Of a stretch of DNA of 64,000 bases, positions 1 through 7,516 are shown one piece after another (within the stretch, counting starts at the first letter, position 1; every line of letters begins with the position of its first letter). The position numbers and the translations under genes are program-made. Below the pieces are notes generated by a model. That model saw nothing but the letters and a program-made list of their open reading frames with translations, was not told where the DNA came from and ran no database searches. Source of the DNA: an uncultured Draconibacterium sp. GTDB taxonomy: Bacteria; Bacteroidota; Bacteroidia; Bacteroidales; Prolixibacteraceae. The stretch covers positions 413,001-477,000 of the forward strand of contig NZ_OY776414.1 of the NCBI RefSeq assembly GCF_963675585.1, read 5' to 3'.

Positions 1-1949
1 AAACCCAGACGTTTCATAATATTTTCGGCATAAGATTTTAACACGTAAAACGAGGTGCCCTGCTCTTGTACAGCCCAGCTTTCAGCCTCTTTGTTACCGG
101 TTATAAATAAGGCAAGATGTTCTTCTTCCCAGTAATTATTCGCCGGTTTATCTTTTAACTCGGTACCTTTGTAAAAATAGGTATTTCCGAACTCGTAAAA
201 CTTCAGGTTTTTATTCTGACGATTGGCATTGTAAGCAATACTTTCCAACCCTCCAAAAAGTAAAGTCTGGCGCATTCCGTTTAAATCGGCACTCAGCGGA
301 TTGAGCATTTTAACGGTTTGTTCCTCTTTGTAATCCTTTAAACCTTCGTAATAACTAGCTTTAGTTAGCGAGTTCGACCAGATTTCATTAAATCCCTGTG
401 CTGTCAACATTTCTGCAGCCAGGTTTCGAACTTTATCCTTGTTTGGTTTTTCGGCAGTTTGCAACGAAGAGTTTACCAGGGTAGGAATTTCAATGTTGTT
501 GTATCCGTAAATCCGAAGAATTTCTTCAATTACATCAGCCTCGCGTTTTACGTCAACGCGGTAAGGTGGAACCAGCAGCGAAAGGCCTGTTTCTGTTTCG
601 TTTTCAATTTTTATTTCAAGCGAAGTGAGAATGTTTTTGATCATTTCCACACCCAAATCCTTACCAATTAAACGAGTAACGTTTGCATAGGTAATTTCAA
701 CTTTAAAATCTTCAATTGGTTCCGGATAAATATCCACAATTTCAGAAGAAATGGTTCCGCCGGCGATTTCTTTTATCAAAAGAGCAGCGCGCTTTAAGGC
801 ATAAATTACACCATTCGGATCAACTCCACGTTCGAAACGGAACGATGCATCGGTATTTAAACCATGGCGACGAGCAGTTTTGCGAATAAAAACCGGATCG
901 AAACAGGCACTTTCAAGGAAAATACTTTTAGTAGAATTTTTAACTCCCGATTTAATTCCTCCAAAAACACCACCAATACACATGGCTTCTTCGGTATTGC
1001 AAATCATTAAGTCGGCAGCATCCAATTCACGTTCAACTTCGTCTAAAGTTGTAAATTTAGTTTGTGCAGGCATGGTTTTTACTACCACTTTGTTGCCGGT
1101 AATCTCAGCAGCATCAAATGCATGCAAAGGCTGTGCTGTTTCAAAAAGTACGTAGTTGGTAATGTCTACCACATTATTAATTGGCGATAAACCAATCATT
1201 TTTAAACGGTTCTGCAACCATTCGGGCGATTCTTTAATTTCAACATTCGATATGGTGACTCCTGCGTATCGCGGACACGCTTCCGGATTTGCTACTTCAA
1301 CAGGAATTTCCAAATCATGATTGTCAACTTTAAAATCAGCAACCGAAGGTTTGGTGTATTCAATGTCCTGTGTTTTTTTCAAGAAAGCTGCCAAATCGCG
1401 GGCAACACCAATGTGCGAAGCTCCGTCGATGCGGTTGGGAGTAAGATCAATTTCAATCACCCAATCCGATTTAACATTGAAAAAATCTTTGGCCGGAGTA
1501 CCTACTTTTGCATGTTCATCCAACACCATAATGCCGTCGTGGTTGGTTCCCAAACCAATTTCATCTTCGGCACAAATCATTCCCATCGATACTTCGCCTC
1601 TGATTTTCGATTTTTTAATCTGAAACTCATTGTCGCCATCGTATAAAGTAGTTCCAACTGTTGCAACAACAACTTTTTGCCCGGCAGCCACATTGGGCGC
1701 ACCACAAACAATGGGCAACAATTCGTTGCCACCAACATTTACGGTGGTTTTACTTAAATGATCAGAATTTGGATGTGCTTCGCAGCTTACCACCTCGCCA
1801 ATCACCAGGCCTTGTAATCCGCCTTTTATGGTTTCAACCTCTTCCAAACCGCCAACTTCCAAACCGGTTTGTGTTAGTATGTCGCAAATCTCTTCGGGCG
1901 ACTGTTCCAGTTTAATGTAATCTTTTAACCAGGAATATGATATCTTCAT
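1..1949 (-). CDS. pheT: Phenylalanine-tRNA ligase beta subunit (C-terminus beyond window)
   Basis: Beta chain of the cytoplasmic alpha2-beta2 PheRS that charges tRNA-Phe. The frame is open from ATG at 1949 (MKISYSWLKDYI, the typical PheT start) to base 1, about 649 codons. An OB-fold tRNA-binding domain lies near residues 40-150 (HPNSDHLSKTTVNVG), followed by the B3/B4 editing region and the B5 domain (about 400-470, with YPEPIEDFKVEI), then the start of the catalytic-like core. Bacteroidota PheT is about 820 residues, so roughly 170 residues including the FDX-ACB anticodon-binding domain lie outside the window. Nothing looks broken. The 5' leader holds a long imperfect inverted repeat. Identification is very secure. 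Confidence 0.96.
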   Translation of the reverse strand, partial: MKISYSWLKDYIKLEQSPEEICDILTQTGLEVGGLEEVETIKGGLQGLVIGEVVSCEAHPNSDHLSKTTVNVGGNELLPIVCGAPNVAAGQKVVVATVGTTLYDGDNEFQIKKSKIRGEVSMGMICAEDEIGLGTNHDGIMVLDEHAKVGTPAKDFFNVKSDWVIEIDLTPNRIDGASHIGVARDLAAFLKKTQDIEYTKPSVADFKVDNHDLEIPVEVANPEACPRYAGVTISNVEIKESPEWLQNRLKMIGLSPINNVVDITNYVLFETAQPLHAFDAAEITGNKVVVKTMPAQTKFTTLDEVERELDAADLMICNTEEAMCIGGVFGGIKSGVKNSTKSIFLESACFDPVFIRKTARRHGLNTDASFRFERGVDPNGVIYALKRAALLIKEIAGGTISSEIVDIYPEPIEDFKVEITYANVTRLIGKDLGVEMIKNILTSLEIKIENETETGLSLLVPPYRVDVKREADVIEEILRIYGYNNIEIPTLVNSSLQTAEKPNKDKVRNLAAEMLTAQGFNEIWSNSLTKASYYEGLKDYKEEQTVKMLNPLSADLNGMRQTLLFGGLESIAYNANRQNKNLKFYEFGNTYFYKGTELKDKPANNYWEEEHLALFITGNKEAESWAVQEQGTSFYVLKSYAENIMKRLG

Positions 1950-1977
1950 TTCACTAAAATTGTTTACTTAATATCGT

Positions 1978-2059
1978 GTTCGATGTAACTCCCGATGAAA
2001 TTAAAATCAACTCTTCAGAAAAATAGTTGATTAAATTTCATGTTCGTTTCATCTCGAAT
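1978..2059. repeat. Long imperfect inverted repeat in the pheT leader
   Basis: ATGAAATT..AATCAACT at 1995-2012 pairs with AGTTGATTAAATTTCAT at 2025-2041 around a 12-base loop. The pairing extends outward, less perfectly, from TTCGA near 1979 to TCGAA near 2055. Transcribed with pheT it would form a hairpin of about 80 nt just upstream of the start codon. It may be a decayed MITE-like repeat or a leader structure; there is no U-run typical of an attenuator and no T-box sequence that I recognise. Confidence 0.5.
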
Positions 2060-2205
2060 GATTTTTCTGTCGTTTTTAGAATCCGACAAAAGTAAGGATT
2101 TTTATCAAAAATTCTTTGGCAATTCTGAATTACAAGAGATAGTTTGATTAAAGTTTAGTAATTGAATTGATTTGTATGGATATTACAAATTCCTTAACTT
2201 GAATT

Positions 2206-2757
2206 ACCGTTGGCTTCAGCCAACGGTGTACAAAAAAGTTCGAATTGGCTTTAGCCACATAAAATCACAAGAATGTCATATACCCGAATATTGATTCATT
2301 GCGTTTGGACAACGAAAGATAGGAAAAGGACGATACTTCCAGTAATCCGAAAAGAACTAATTCAACACTTTATAGAATACGCTAATGCAAAAGAAATTCA
2401 TCTTTTAGAAGTAAATGTTTGGGAAAATCATTGTCACGCATTAATTAGTTTAGGACGGAATCAAACAATTGCTGAAATAATGAGAATGATGAAAGGCGAA
2501 AGTTCACATTGGTTAAATAACAGTGGGAAATTGCCGTTTAAATTTTTATGGCAAGATGATTATTATGCTGTATCTGTTAGTGAATCCCACATGAAAGCTG
2601 TTTACAGATATATTAGAGGACAGGAGGTGCATCATAAAAAAATGAGCTGGGAAGAGGAATTAAATCTGTTTTTAGCAAAGTATCCAAATTCTTGAATTCA
2701 GGGATGCGACTAAAGTCATTAACTATTGTTCCAATAGCCGTTGGCTAAAGCCAACGG
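2206..2757 (+). mobile_element. REP-associated tyrosine transposase element with palindromic ends
   Basis: A unit of about 550 bp. The left end has an outer hairpin ACCGTTGGC-TTCA-GCCAACGGT (2206-2227) and an inner one TGGC-TTTA-GCCA (2246-2257). The right end has an inner GACT-AA-AGTC (2708-2717) and an outer CCGTTGGC-TAAA-GCCAACGG (2738-2757). The two ends are therefore inverted doublets of the same palindrome, as in REP/BIME units linked to RAYT transposases. No target duplication or long terminal inverted repeat is seen, which fits HUH single-strand transposition. Confidence 0.75.
2273..2695 (+). CDS. REP-associated (IS200-like) tyrosine transposase
   Basis: Y1-type HUH single-strand transposase of 140 residues. 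The HUH pair is H53-C-H55 within WENHCHALISL, where many relatives have a bulky residue between the histidines. The likely catalytic tyrosine is Y113, in YRYIRGQEVHHKK, with Q117 four residues on. The C-terminal QE-HHKK..WEEE pattern is typical of RAYT/IS200-like proteins in Bacteroidota. The gene sits between two pairs of short palindromes that are the probable substrates. Length is normal and the frame is intact, so it may be active or domesticated. Confidence in the family is high; RAYT versus plain IS200 rests on the flanking palindromes. Confidence 0.88.
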   Translation: MSYTRILIHCVWTTKDRKRTILPVIRKELIQHFIEYANAKEIHLLEVNVWENHCHALISLGRNQTIAEIMRMMKGESSHWLNNSGKLPFKFLWQDDYYAVSVSESHMKAVYRYIRGQEVHHKKMSWEEELNLFLAKYPNS

Positions 2758-2889
2758 TAAATTATTCTCTATAATACAGGTTTTCTTATAAACATTCCAG
2801 CACCTGCCATTTATGTGAATTCTATCATATCAGGAAGTCTGAGAAATCAGTATCTTGCGCAGCAAATTAAAACCACAAAAATTTTGAAA

Positions 2890-5010
2890 ATGAAAAAACT
2901 GCTATTTTTTATTTTTATTGCCGGTTTGGCATTGAGTTCGTGCCAAAACCAGAAAAAAGAAAGTAATTCTGATATGGAAAATCCGTTTTTTGTAGAGTGG
3001 AATACTCCCTTTGGTGTTCCGCCATTTGATGAAATTAAGGTGGAGCATTATGTGCCTGCTGTAAAAGAAGGAATTAAACAACAGGAAGCTGAAATTGAAG
3101 CAATAGTTTCGAACCCGGAAGCTCCTACATTTGAGAATACAATTTTGGCTTTTGATAAGTCGGGTGCCTTATTAACAAAGCTAAATGGCGTTTTTGGCCC
3201 TTTAAGCAGTGCTGTTACCAACGACGAAATGCAAGCCGTTGCGCGTGAATTATCGCCATTGCGGACTGCGCATTACAATAATATTTCGATGAATGCAGGT
3301 TTGTTTGAACGCATTAAAGCGGTTTACGACCAACGCAATGAGCTGGGATTTGACCAGGAACAAATGCGTGTTGTTGAGAAGTTTTATTCCGATTTTGAGC
3401 GCGGTGGTGCCAATCTTTCTGCTGAAGACCAGGAAAAACTGAAAGCCATTAATATTGAGTTGTCGGGATTGTACCTTGAATTTGGTGAAAACCTGCTGGC
3501 CGAAACCAATAAAAACTACAAACTGGTAATCGACAATGAAGAAGATTTAGCCGGACTTCCGGAAGATGTTATTGCAGGTGCAGTTGTTGCAGCCGAAAAA
3601 GCCGGTGAAGCCGGTAAATGGGTTTTTACAATGGCTAAACCAAGCTGGATCCCTTTCCTTACCTTCTCCGAAAAACGCGATTTGCGCGAGCAGTTGTACC
3701 GCGGTTATTTTATGCGTGGCGACAACGACAATGAAAATGACAACAAAGAGATCATCAAAAAAATTGTTCCCTTGCGCGACCAAAAGGCAAAATTGCTGGG
3801 ATTTGAAAACTTTGCAGCTTATAAAGCCGATGTAAACATGGCAAAAACGCCTGAGGCAATTACTGATTTTCTGATGGAACTTTGGAAACCTTCGTTGGAA
3901 ATGGCCAAACAGGACGTGGCAGATATGCAGAAAATCATCGATGCCGAAGGTGGTAATTTTAAACTGGCATCGTGGGACTGGTGGTATTATTCAGAAAAAC
4001 TGCGCAAAGCAAAATTCGATTTGGATGAAGCTGAAGTAAAACCATATTTTAGTTTGGATAATGCCAAAAAAGGAATCTTTTACGTGGCTAAAAATCTGTA
4101 TGGTTTGGAATTTGTAAAACGCGACGACCTGCCAACTTACCACGAAGAAGCAGAGGCTTACGAAGTGAAAGAAGCCGATGGTTCGCTGCTTGGTGTATTG
4201 TACATGGATTTTCATCCAAGAGACGGCAAAAGAGTAGGAGCATGGTCAACACAATTCCGCAGTGCCACCTACACCGATGGAAAACGTATTCCTACAATTG
4301 GTTCAATTGTAATGAACTTTACTCGCCCGGCAGGCGATACACCTGCCTTATTGAGTTTCGATGAGGTGTCAACTTTGTTCCACGAATTCGGACATGCTTT
4401 GCACGGATTATTTGCTGATGGTCCTTACGATAGAACAGCAGGAAGTGTACCACGTGATTTTGTTGAACTTCCGTCGCAAATTATGGAAAACTGGGCAGCT
4501 GATCCTGAAGTGATTAAAGTGTATGCAAAACATTACGAAACCGGAGAACCTATTCCTGACGCATTATTGACAAAATTAATTAACGCCGGAACGTTCAACC
4601 AGGGCTTTATTACAGGTGAATATGTGGCTGCTTCGTTGTTGGATATGGATTACCATACAACCGCCGACGTAAATATTACCGATGTAAATAAATTCGAAAA
4701 CGACGCGATGGCTGGAATCGGAATTATTCCTGAATTTTTACCACGTTACCGCAGTACTTATTTCTCGCATATATTTTCGGGCGACGGATATTCTGCCGGT
4801 TACTACGTTTACATTTGGGCGGCTGTTTTAGACAGCGATGCTTTTGATGCGTTCAAACTAAGTGGCGATATTTTTAACAAAGAATATGCAGCAAAATTCC
4901 GCACACTTCTCGAAAAATGTGGATCGGATGAAGGAATGGTGATCTACGAAAACTTCCGTGGACAAGCACCATCGAAAGAGCCATTGTTGAAAAAACGTGG
5001 TTTGTTATAG
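2890..5010 (+). CDS. M3 family metallopeptidase, dipeptidyl carboxypeptidase-like lipoprotein
   Basis: Zinc peptidase of the thimet oligopeptidase/Dcp family, 706 residues, probably cleaving short peptides in the periplasm or at the outer membrane. The zinc site HEFGH is at residues 498-502 and the third ligand is probably E526 (VELPSQIMENW). An in-frame ATG lies 75 bases upstream (2815), but 2890 is preferred because it begins a clean lipoprotein signal MKKLLFFIFIAGLALSSC with the lipidated Cys at 18. Family features such as the region after HEFGH and the substrate-binding tyrosines (SGDGYSAGYYVYIWA) are present. The gene stands alone, followed by a rho-independent terminator. Classical Dcp is cytoplasmic, but lipoprotein versions are common in this phylum. 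Confidence 0.93.
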   Translation: MKKLLFFIFIAGLALSSCQNQKKESNSDMENPFFVEWNTPFGVPPFDEIKVEHYVPAVKEGIKQQEAEIEAIVSNPEAPTFENTILAFDKSGALLTKLNGVFGPLSSAVTNDEMQAVARELSPLRTAHYNNISMNAGLFERIKAVYDQRNELGFDQEQMRVVEKFYSDFERGGANLSAEDQEKLKAINIELSGLYLEFGENLLAETNKNYKLVIDNEEDLAGLPEDVIAGAVVAAEKAGEAGKWVFTMAKPSWIPFLTFSEKRDLREQLYRGYFMRGDNDNENDNKEIIKKIVPLRDQKAKLLGFENFAAYKADVNMAKTPEAITDFLMELWKPSLEMAKQDVADMQKIIDAEGGNFKLASWDWWYYSEKLRKAKFDLDEAEVKPYFSLDNAKKGIFYVAKNLYGLEFVKRDDLPTYHEEAEAYEVKEADGSLLGVLYMDFHPRDGKRVGAWSTQFRSATYTDGKRIPTIGSIVMNFTRPAGDTPALLSFDEVSTLFHEFGHALHGLFADGPYDRTAGSVPRDFVELPSQIMENWAADPEVIKVYAKHYETGEPIPDALLTKLINAGTFNQGFITGEYVAASLLDMDYHTTADVNITDVNKFENDAMAGIGIIPEFLPRYRSTYFSHIFSGDGYSAGYYVYIWAAVLDSDAFDAFKLSGDIFNKEYAAKFRTLLEKCGSDEGMVIYENFRGQAPSKEPLLKKRGLL

Positions 5011-5023
5011 TATGTTACTAATG

Positions 5024-5067
5024 GTCATCGCATCACTATAAGTAAAGAATAATTGTGATACGATGAC
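5024..5067. repeat. 13-bp inverted repeat downstream of the M3 peptidase gene
   Basis: GTCATCGCATCAC (5024-5036) pairs with GTGATACGATGAC (5055-5067) with a single non-Watson-Crick pair and an 18-base loop. It lies between the stop codon and the terminator, so it would form an mRNA 3' hairpin, possibly a stability element. Confidence 0.55.
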
Positions 5068-5078
5068 TTAGGATATTT

Positions 5079-5107
5079 AAAAAAGGTTGCTTCGGCAGCC
5101 TTTTTTT
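5079..5107 (+). terminator. Rho-independent terminator of the M3 peptidase gene
   Basis: An AAGGTTGC-TTCG-GCAGCCTT stem-loop with one G-U pair, preceded by an A-run and followed by seven T residues, 70 bases after the stop codon. Confidence 0.88.
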
Positions 5108-5120
5108 ATTCCCCATCCGT

Positions 5121-5219
5121 GTCATTTCGAAGAAGGTACGACTGAGAAAGCGGTTAATCAATTGAGAACAGTACTATCTGGTTTTATCGATACAGATTCC
5201 TCACTTTGTTCGGAATGAC
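5121..5219. repeat. MITE-like intergenic inverted repeat
   Basis: GTCATTTCGAA at 5121-5131 is the near-perfect reverse complement of TTCGGAATGAC at 5209-5219, enclosing about 77 bases that hold a second, weaker pairing. Elements starting and ending with GTCAT..ATGAC are common interspersed repeats in Bacteroidota intergenic DNA. A related-looking element lies at 20148-20231. Confidence 0.55.
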
Positions 5220-5232
5220 AAAGGTTCGGACA

Positions 5233-5258
5233 CAAAAAAATCCGGGTTTCCCCGGATT
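5233..5258 (-). terminator. Terminator of the DUF4252 gene
   Basis: AATCCGGG-TTTC-CCCGGATT is an 8-bp perfect stem at 5239-5258. On the minus strand it is followed by a run of seven T (the A-run at 5234-5240). It lies about 50 bases past the stop codon at 5306. Confidence 0.8.
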
Positions 5259-5269
5259 CTCTTTATTTC

Positions 5270-5304
5270 TTTCTCGTTACTCGTAGCTCAAAGCTCGTAG
5301 ACTT
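5270..5304. repeat. Degenerate heptamer array, consensus TAGCTCG
   Basis: Five adjacent 7-base units: TTTCTCG, TTACTCG, TAGCTCA, AAGCTCG, TAGACTT. They are in exact 7-base phase and end one base before the stop codon of the minus-strand DUF4252 gene. The consensus differs from that of the longer array at 7123-7199, but the period is the same. Confidence 0.55.
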
Positions 5305-5305
5305 G

Positions 5306-5809
5306 TTATTCATCAAAGTCACCCACGTCAACATTAACGGCTTTTGTAATTTTTCCAATATTAGCCGGATCAATTATTCCGCTGATGCTGATGAGTGCAT
5401 TGTCGTCGCCACCAACAACCAGCAGTAAATCTGATATTTTTCCGTTACCTGCATCTTTGGCCAGGAAGCGAACTACCTCGTCATCTTCGGTAACTTCCAT
5501 TAAAACCTCAAAATCGTTGTTTTTAAAGAACCCATCCTTTTCCAATTCTTTGTAAAAATCAATGTTTTTGTTTAGCTCGTCGTCTTCAACGGTAAGTACA
5601 CGAATTCCATTTAAGCTCGATAACATACTTCCCAGTTCTTCATCGCCGGTTTCAATCTGGCTGGCAAAACCCAGCAGCTTACCCGAAATGTTTACAGTGG
5701 TAAATCCTTTTTGGTTGGCGTATTTGTCGAATAATTTATCGACAGGAGATTTTTGTGCAAGCACTGCCATTGGCAATACAAATGCTAAGATTAAAATTAA
5801 TTTTTTCAT
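5306..5809 (-). CDS. DUF4252 domain exported protein
   Basis: A 167-residue secreted protein whose function is unknown. It has a Sec signal peptide MKKLILILAFVLPMAVLAQ (about 19 residues) and then an all-DUF4252 body with the usual features: VDKLFDKYANQKGFTTVNISG near the start, FYKEL at mid-length and a Gly/Asp-rich LLLVVGGDDNALISISG near the end. It lies 107 bases downstream of an anti-sigma-like gene that overlaps an ECF sigma gene, an arrangement I recall as common for DUF4252 in Bacteroidota. That makes it a likely target or part of the sigma regulon. A clear terminator follows it. Confidence 0.87.
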   Translation of the reverse strand: MKKLILILAFVLPMAVLAQKSPVDKLFDKYANQKGFTTVNISGKLLGFASQIETGDEELGSMLSSLNGIRVLTVEDDELNKNIDFYKELEKDGFFKNNDFEVLMEVTEDDEVVRFLAKDAGNGKISDLLLVVGGDDNALISISGIIDPANIGKITKAVNVDVGDFDE

Positions 5810-5916
5810 GATATTTTCTTTTTAATTGTTGTTTTTATTTGTTTTTCGTCGCGGTATCATGTTTCAAGTTGCATGCTTACAGAAATTCAATGCCGCTATG
5901 TTTTTTTCTATTTTAT

Positions 5917-6480
5917 TTACAAACTGTCAATTTCTGAGTGTTGATCTTGTTTTACCTGGTTTAAACTTTCAACTCCTTTGTAAAATTCAATTACCGGTTC
6001 TGTACTTTTTTTAATCGATTTATTCGCTTTTTTTAGCTTGTCGAAATTCGATAACTCAGCCAGTCCTTTGTTGTATTTTCCCGAAATAAAACCTAAGGTT
6101 TGTGTGGCATAAGCATAAGCTTCATCCGGATTTTTAAAGGTGTCGTCAAATGGTTTTTGTTGTTCCTGGTACACCAAAAAACTTCCTAAAACAATGATGA
6201 TTGAAGCTGCAATTCCGGTCACCATTTTCCACATCGAGCGGTATTTTGTTTTCTCCTGGTGTTCGTTTTCCAGAATAAAATCCATTACATCTTCTTCAAT
6301 GGTTTCTTCGCCGGCAACGCTTGCCAGTTCCGAAATTCCTCCAAAAAACTCAGCATATTCCGCCACTTCTTCTGCTATATTTCCCGCCTGGAAATACTCC
6401 TCAAGCCTTCTTTCTTCTGCTTCAGTGCTTTCGCCGTTAAAGTAGCGTTGCAGTAAATATTTTACTTCTTTCGTTTCCAT
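5917..6480 (-). CDS. Putative single-pass anti-sigma factor
   Basis: A 187-residue protein that probably sequesters the ECF sigma factor encoded just upstream, with which it overlaps by 44 bases. The N-terminal 75 residues are acidic and helical (YFNGESTEAEERRLEEYF), resembling the cytoplasmic anti-sigma domain of many Bacteroidota regulators; the HxxxCxxC zinc motif of ZAS proteins is absent. A transmembrane helix spans about residues 84-104 (MVTGIAASIIIVLGSFLVY). The periplasmic tail of about 80 residues carries YAYATQTLGFISGKYNKGL and has no recognised domain. Function is inferred from topology and gene order, not from a diagnostic motif. Confidence 0.72.
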   Translation of the reverse strand: METKEVKYLLQRYFNGESTEAEERRLEEYFQAGNIAEEVAEYAEFFGGISELASVAGEETIEEDVMDFILENEHQEKTKYRSMWKMVTGIAASIIIVLGSFLVYQEQQKPFDDTFKNPDEAYAYATQTLGFISGKYNKGLAELSNFDKLKKANKSIKKSTEPVIEFYKGVESLNQVKQDQHSEIDSL

Positions 6481-6979
6481 CGTTGTTCATTTTTAAAAAT
6501 TCATCACGCACTTTTTTGCGTGCTCTCGAAAGATTTACCCGTATGGCATTTACTTTCAAGTCGGTTGCTTCCGCAATTTCTTCGTACGAAAGCTGTTCTA
6601 CATCCCTCAGTTGCATTACCGTCCGTTGTAAGTCCGGTAACTTGTCGATCAGCCGTTTTATCTGACTGGCCGATTCACTTAATTCAACTTTTGAATGAAC
6701 GTCAACTGTTTTTTCTTTCAGCTTCCTGTCGGTTTCAGCATCAATCGGAACAGTTTTATTGGCTCGTATCACATCTAAACAGCGGTTTCGTGTCATTCGC
6801 ATGGTAAATGCTTCCATGTTTTCCACTTCATCCAGCGAATCCCGTTTTTGCCAAAGCTTCAGAAACACGTCCTGAACCACGTCACGCGCCAGGTCTTCAT
6901 CTTTTAAAAAGTGAGTTGCAAAGCGCAATAACTTTTTACTGACCGGTAATACGTTTATTTTAAAATCTTTGGCAACCAT
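6437..6979 (-). CDS. ECF-type RNA polymerase sigma factor
   Basis: A 180-residue sigma-70 family protein that has only regions 2 and 4. Region 2 (about 15-75) contains DLARDVVQDVFLKLWQ and the promoter -10 recognition helix around FTMRMTRNRCLDVIR. Region 4 (about 108-162) has LPDLQRTVMQLRDVEQLSYEEIA followed by the helix-turn-helix VNAIRVNLSRARKKVR. The start at 6979 puts a short lead before region 2, normal for the family. The 3' end overlaps the putative anti-sigma gene by 44 bases, so the two are probably translationally coupled. Upstream, 6980-7516 holds repeats and presumably the promoter, which may be autoregulated. Confidence 0.93.
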   Translation of the reverse strand: MVAKDFKINVLPVSKKLLRFATHFLKDEDLARDVVQDVFLKLWQKRDSLDEVENMEAFTMRMTRNRCLDVIRANKTVPIDAETDRKLKEKTVDVHSKVELSESASQIKRLIDKLPDLQRTVMQLRDVEQLSYEEIAEATDLKVNAIRVNLSRARKKVRDEFLKMNNDGNERSKIFTATLL

Positions 6980-7122
6980 GTGCTGTTTTCTTTCTTGTGC
7001 GCCTCTTTTAGGCTGTTTTCAAAGTTAAGACGCGGGTTTTACAAAAGCATTACATCGGTTAAGAAAAATTATTGAAAAATGGCAAAATTGTTTAAAGAAG
7101 GCAGAAGTTAGAAGGCAGAAGT

Positions 7123-7199
7123 ATCAAGCGTCAAGCGTCAAGCATCAAGTTTCCAGCATCCAGAATCGAGTATCCAGTATCAAGTATCGAGTATCAAGA
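7123..7199. repeat. Array of eleven phased heptamers, consensus ATCAAGT
   Basis: Eleven consecutive 7-base units without a single indel: ATCAAGC, GTCAAGC, GTCAAGC, ATCAAGT, TTCCAGC, ATCCAGA, ATCGAGT, ATCCAGT, ATCAAGT, ATCGAGT, ATCAAGA. Just before it GAAGGCAGAAGT-type units (about 7097-7122) and just after it CTAACTA twice (about 7211-7224) continue the repetitive character. It lies upstream of the sigma gene on its 5' side. The function is unknown. Confidence 0.75.
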
Positions 7200-7282
7200 C
7201 AAATGTATGGTACTAACTACTAACTACTTTCTTCGAATATACTTAATATCGGGCTAGCAAAGCTATATCCAGCGCGAGCAAG

Positions 7283-7449
7283 GCTCTATCCCTGTTTTTT
7301 GTCCTGCCAAACAGGGATATGTACTACATATCTTTGGATATTGACTCAAAAAAGTGGGCTGGCAACACCGTAGCCATGGATATTGTGTTGCCGGCCAAAG
7401 ATATTACCATCCTATCCAAAGCAGGCAATCCTCTAGCCAGGGATAGAGC
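7283..7449. repeat. Nested inverted repeats in the 537-bp spacer 6980-7516
   Basis: The outer arms are GCTCTATCCCTG (7283-7294) and CAGGGATAGAGC (7438-7449), a perfect 12-bp match. An inner perfect 11-bp pair TATCCCTGTTT (7287-7297) and AAACAGGGATA (7309-7319) shares the left arm, giving two alternative pairings. A third pair is GGCTGGCAACAC / GTGTTGCCGGCC (about 7358-7396). GGATAT/ATATCC words recur through 7245-7490. A plus-strand open frame over this stretch runs into the antisense of the next gene and is not credible as a gene. Confidence 0.65.
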
Positions 7450-7516
7450 TTTAAAAAAGTGGGATATTGCCATCATATCTCAGGGTATAATAGATAAGAA
7501 AGCCGTTTTTACGGAG

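Noticed and set aside
1950-2205. T-box or other known riboswitch before pheT
   Set aside because: No T-box sequence, specifier loop or terminator U-run is seen; only a long inverted repeat.
2815-2889. Extended start of the M3 peptidase at 2815
   Set aside because: The extra 25 residues would hide the lipoprotein signal that begins at 2890.
7123-7199. CRISPR array
   Set aside because: The units are 7 bases long and adjacent with no spacers, and no cas gene is present. It is a simple tandem array.
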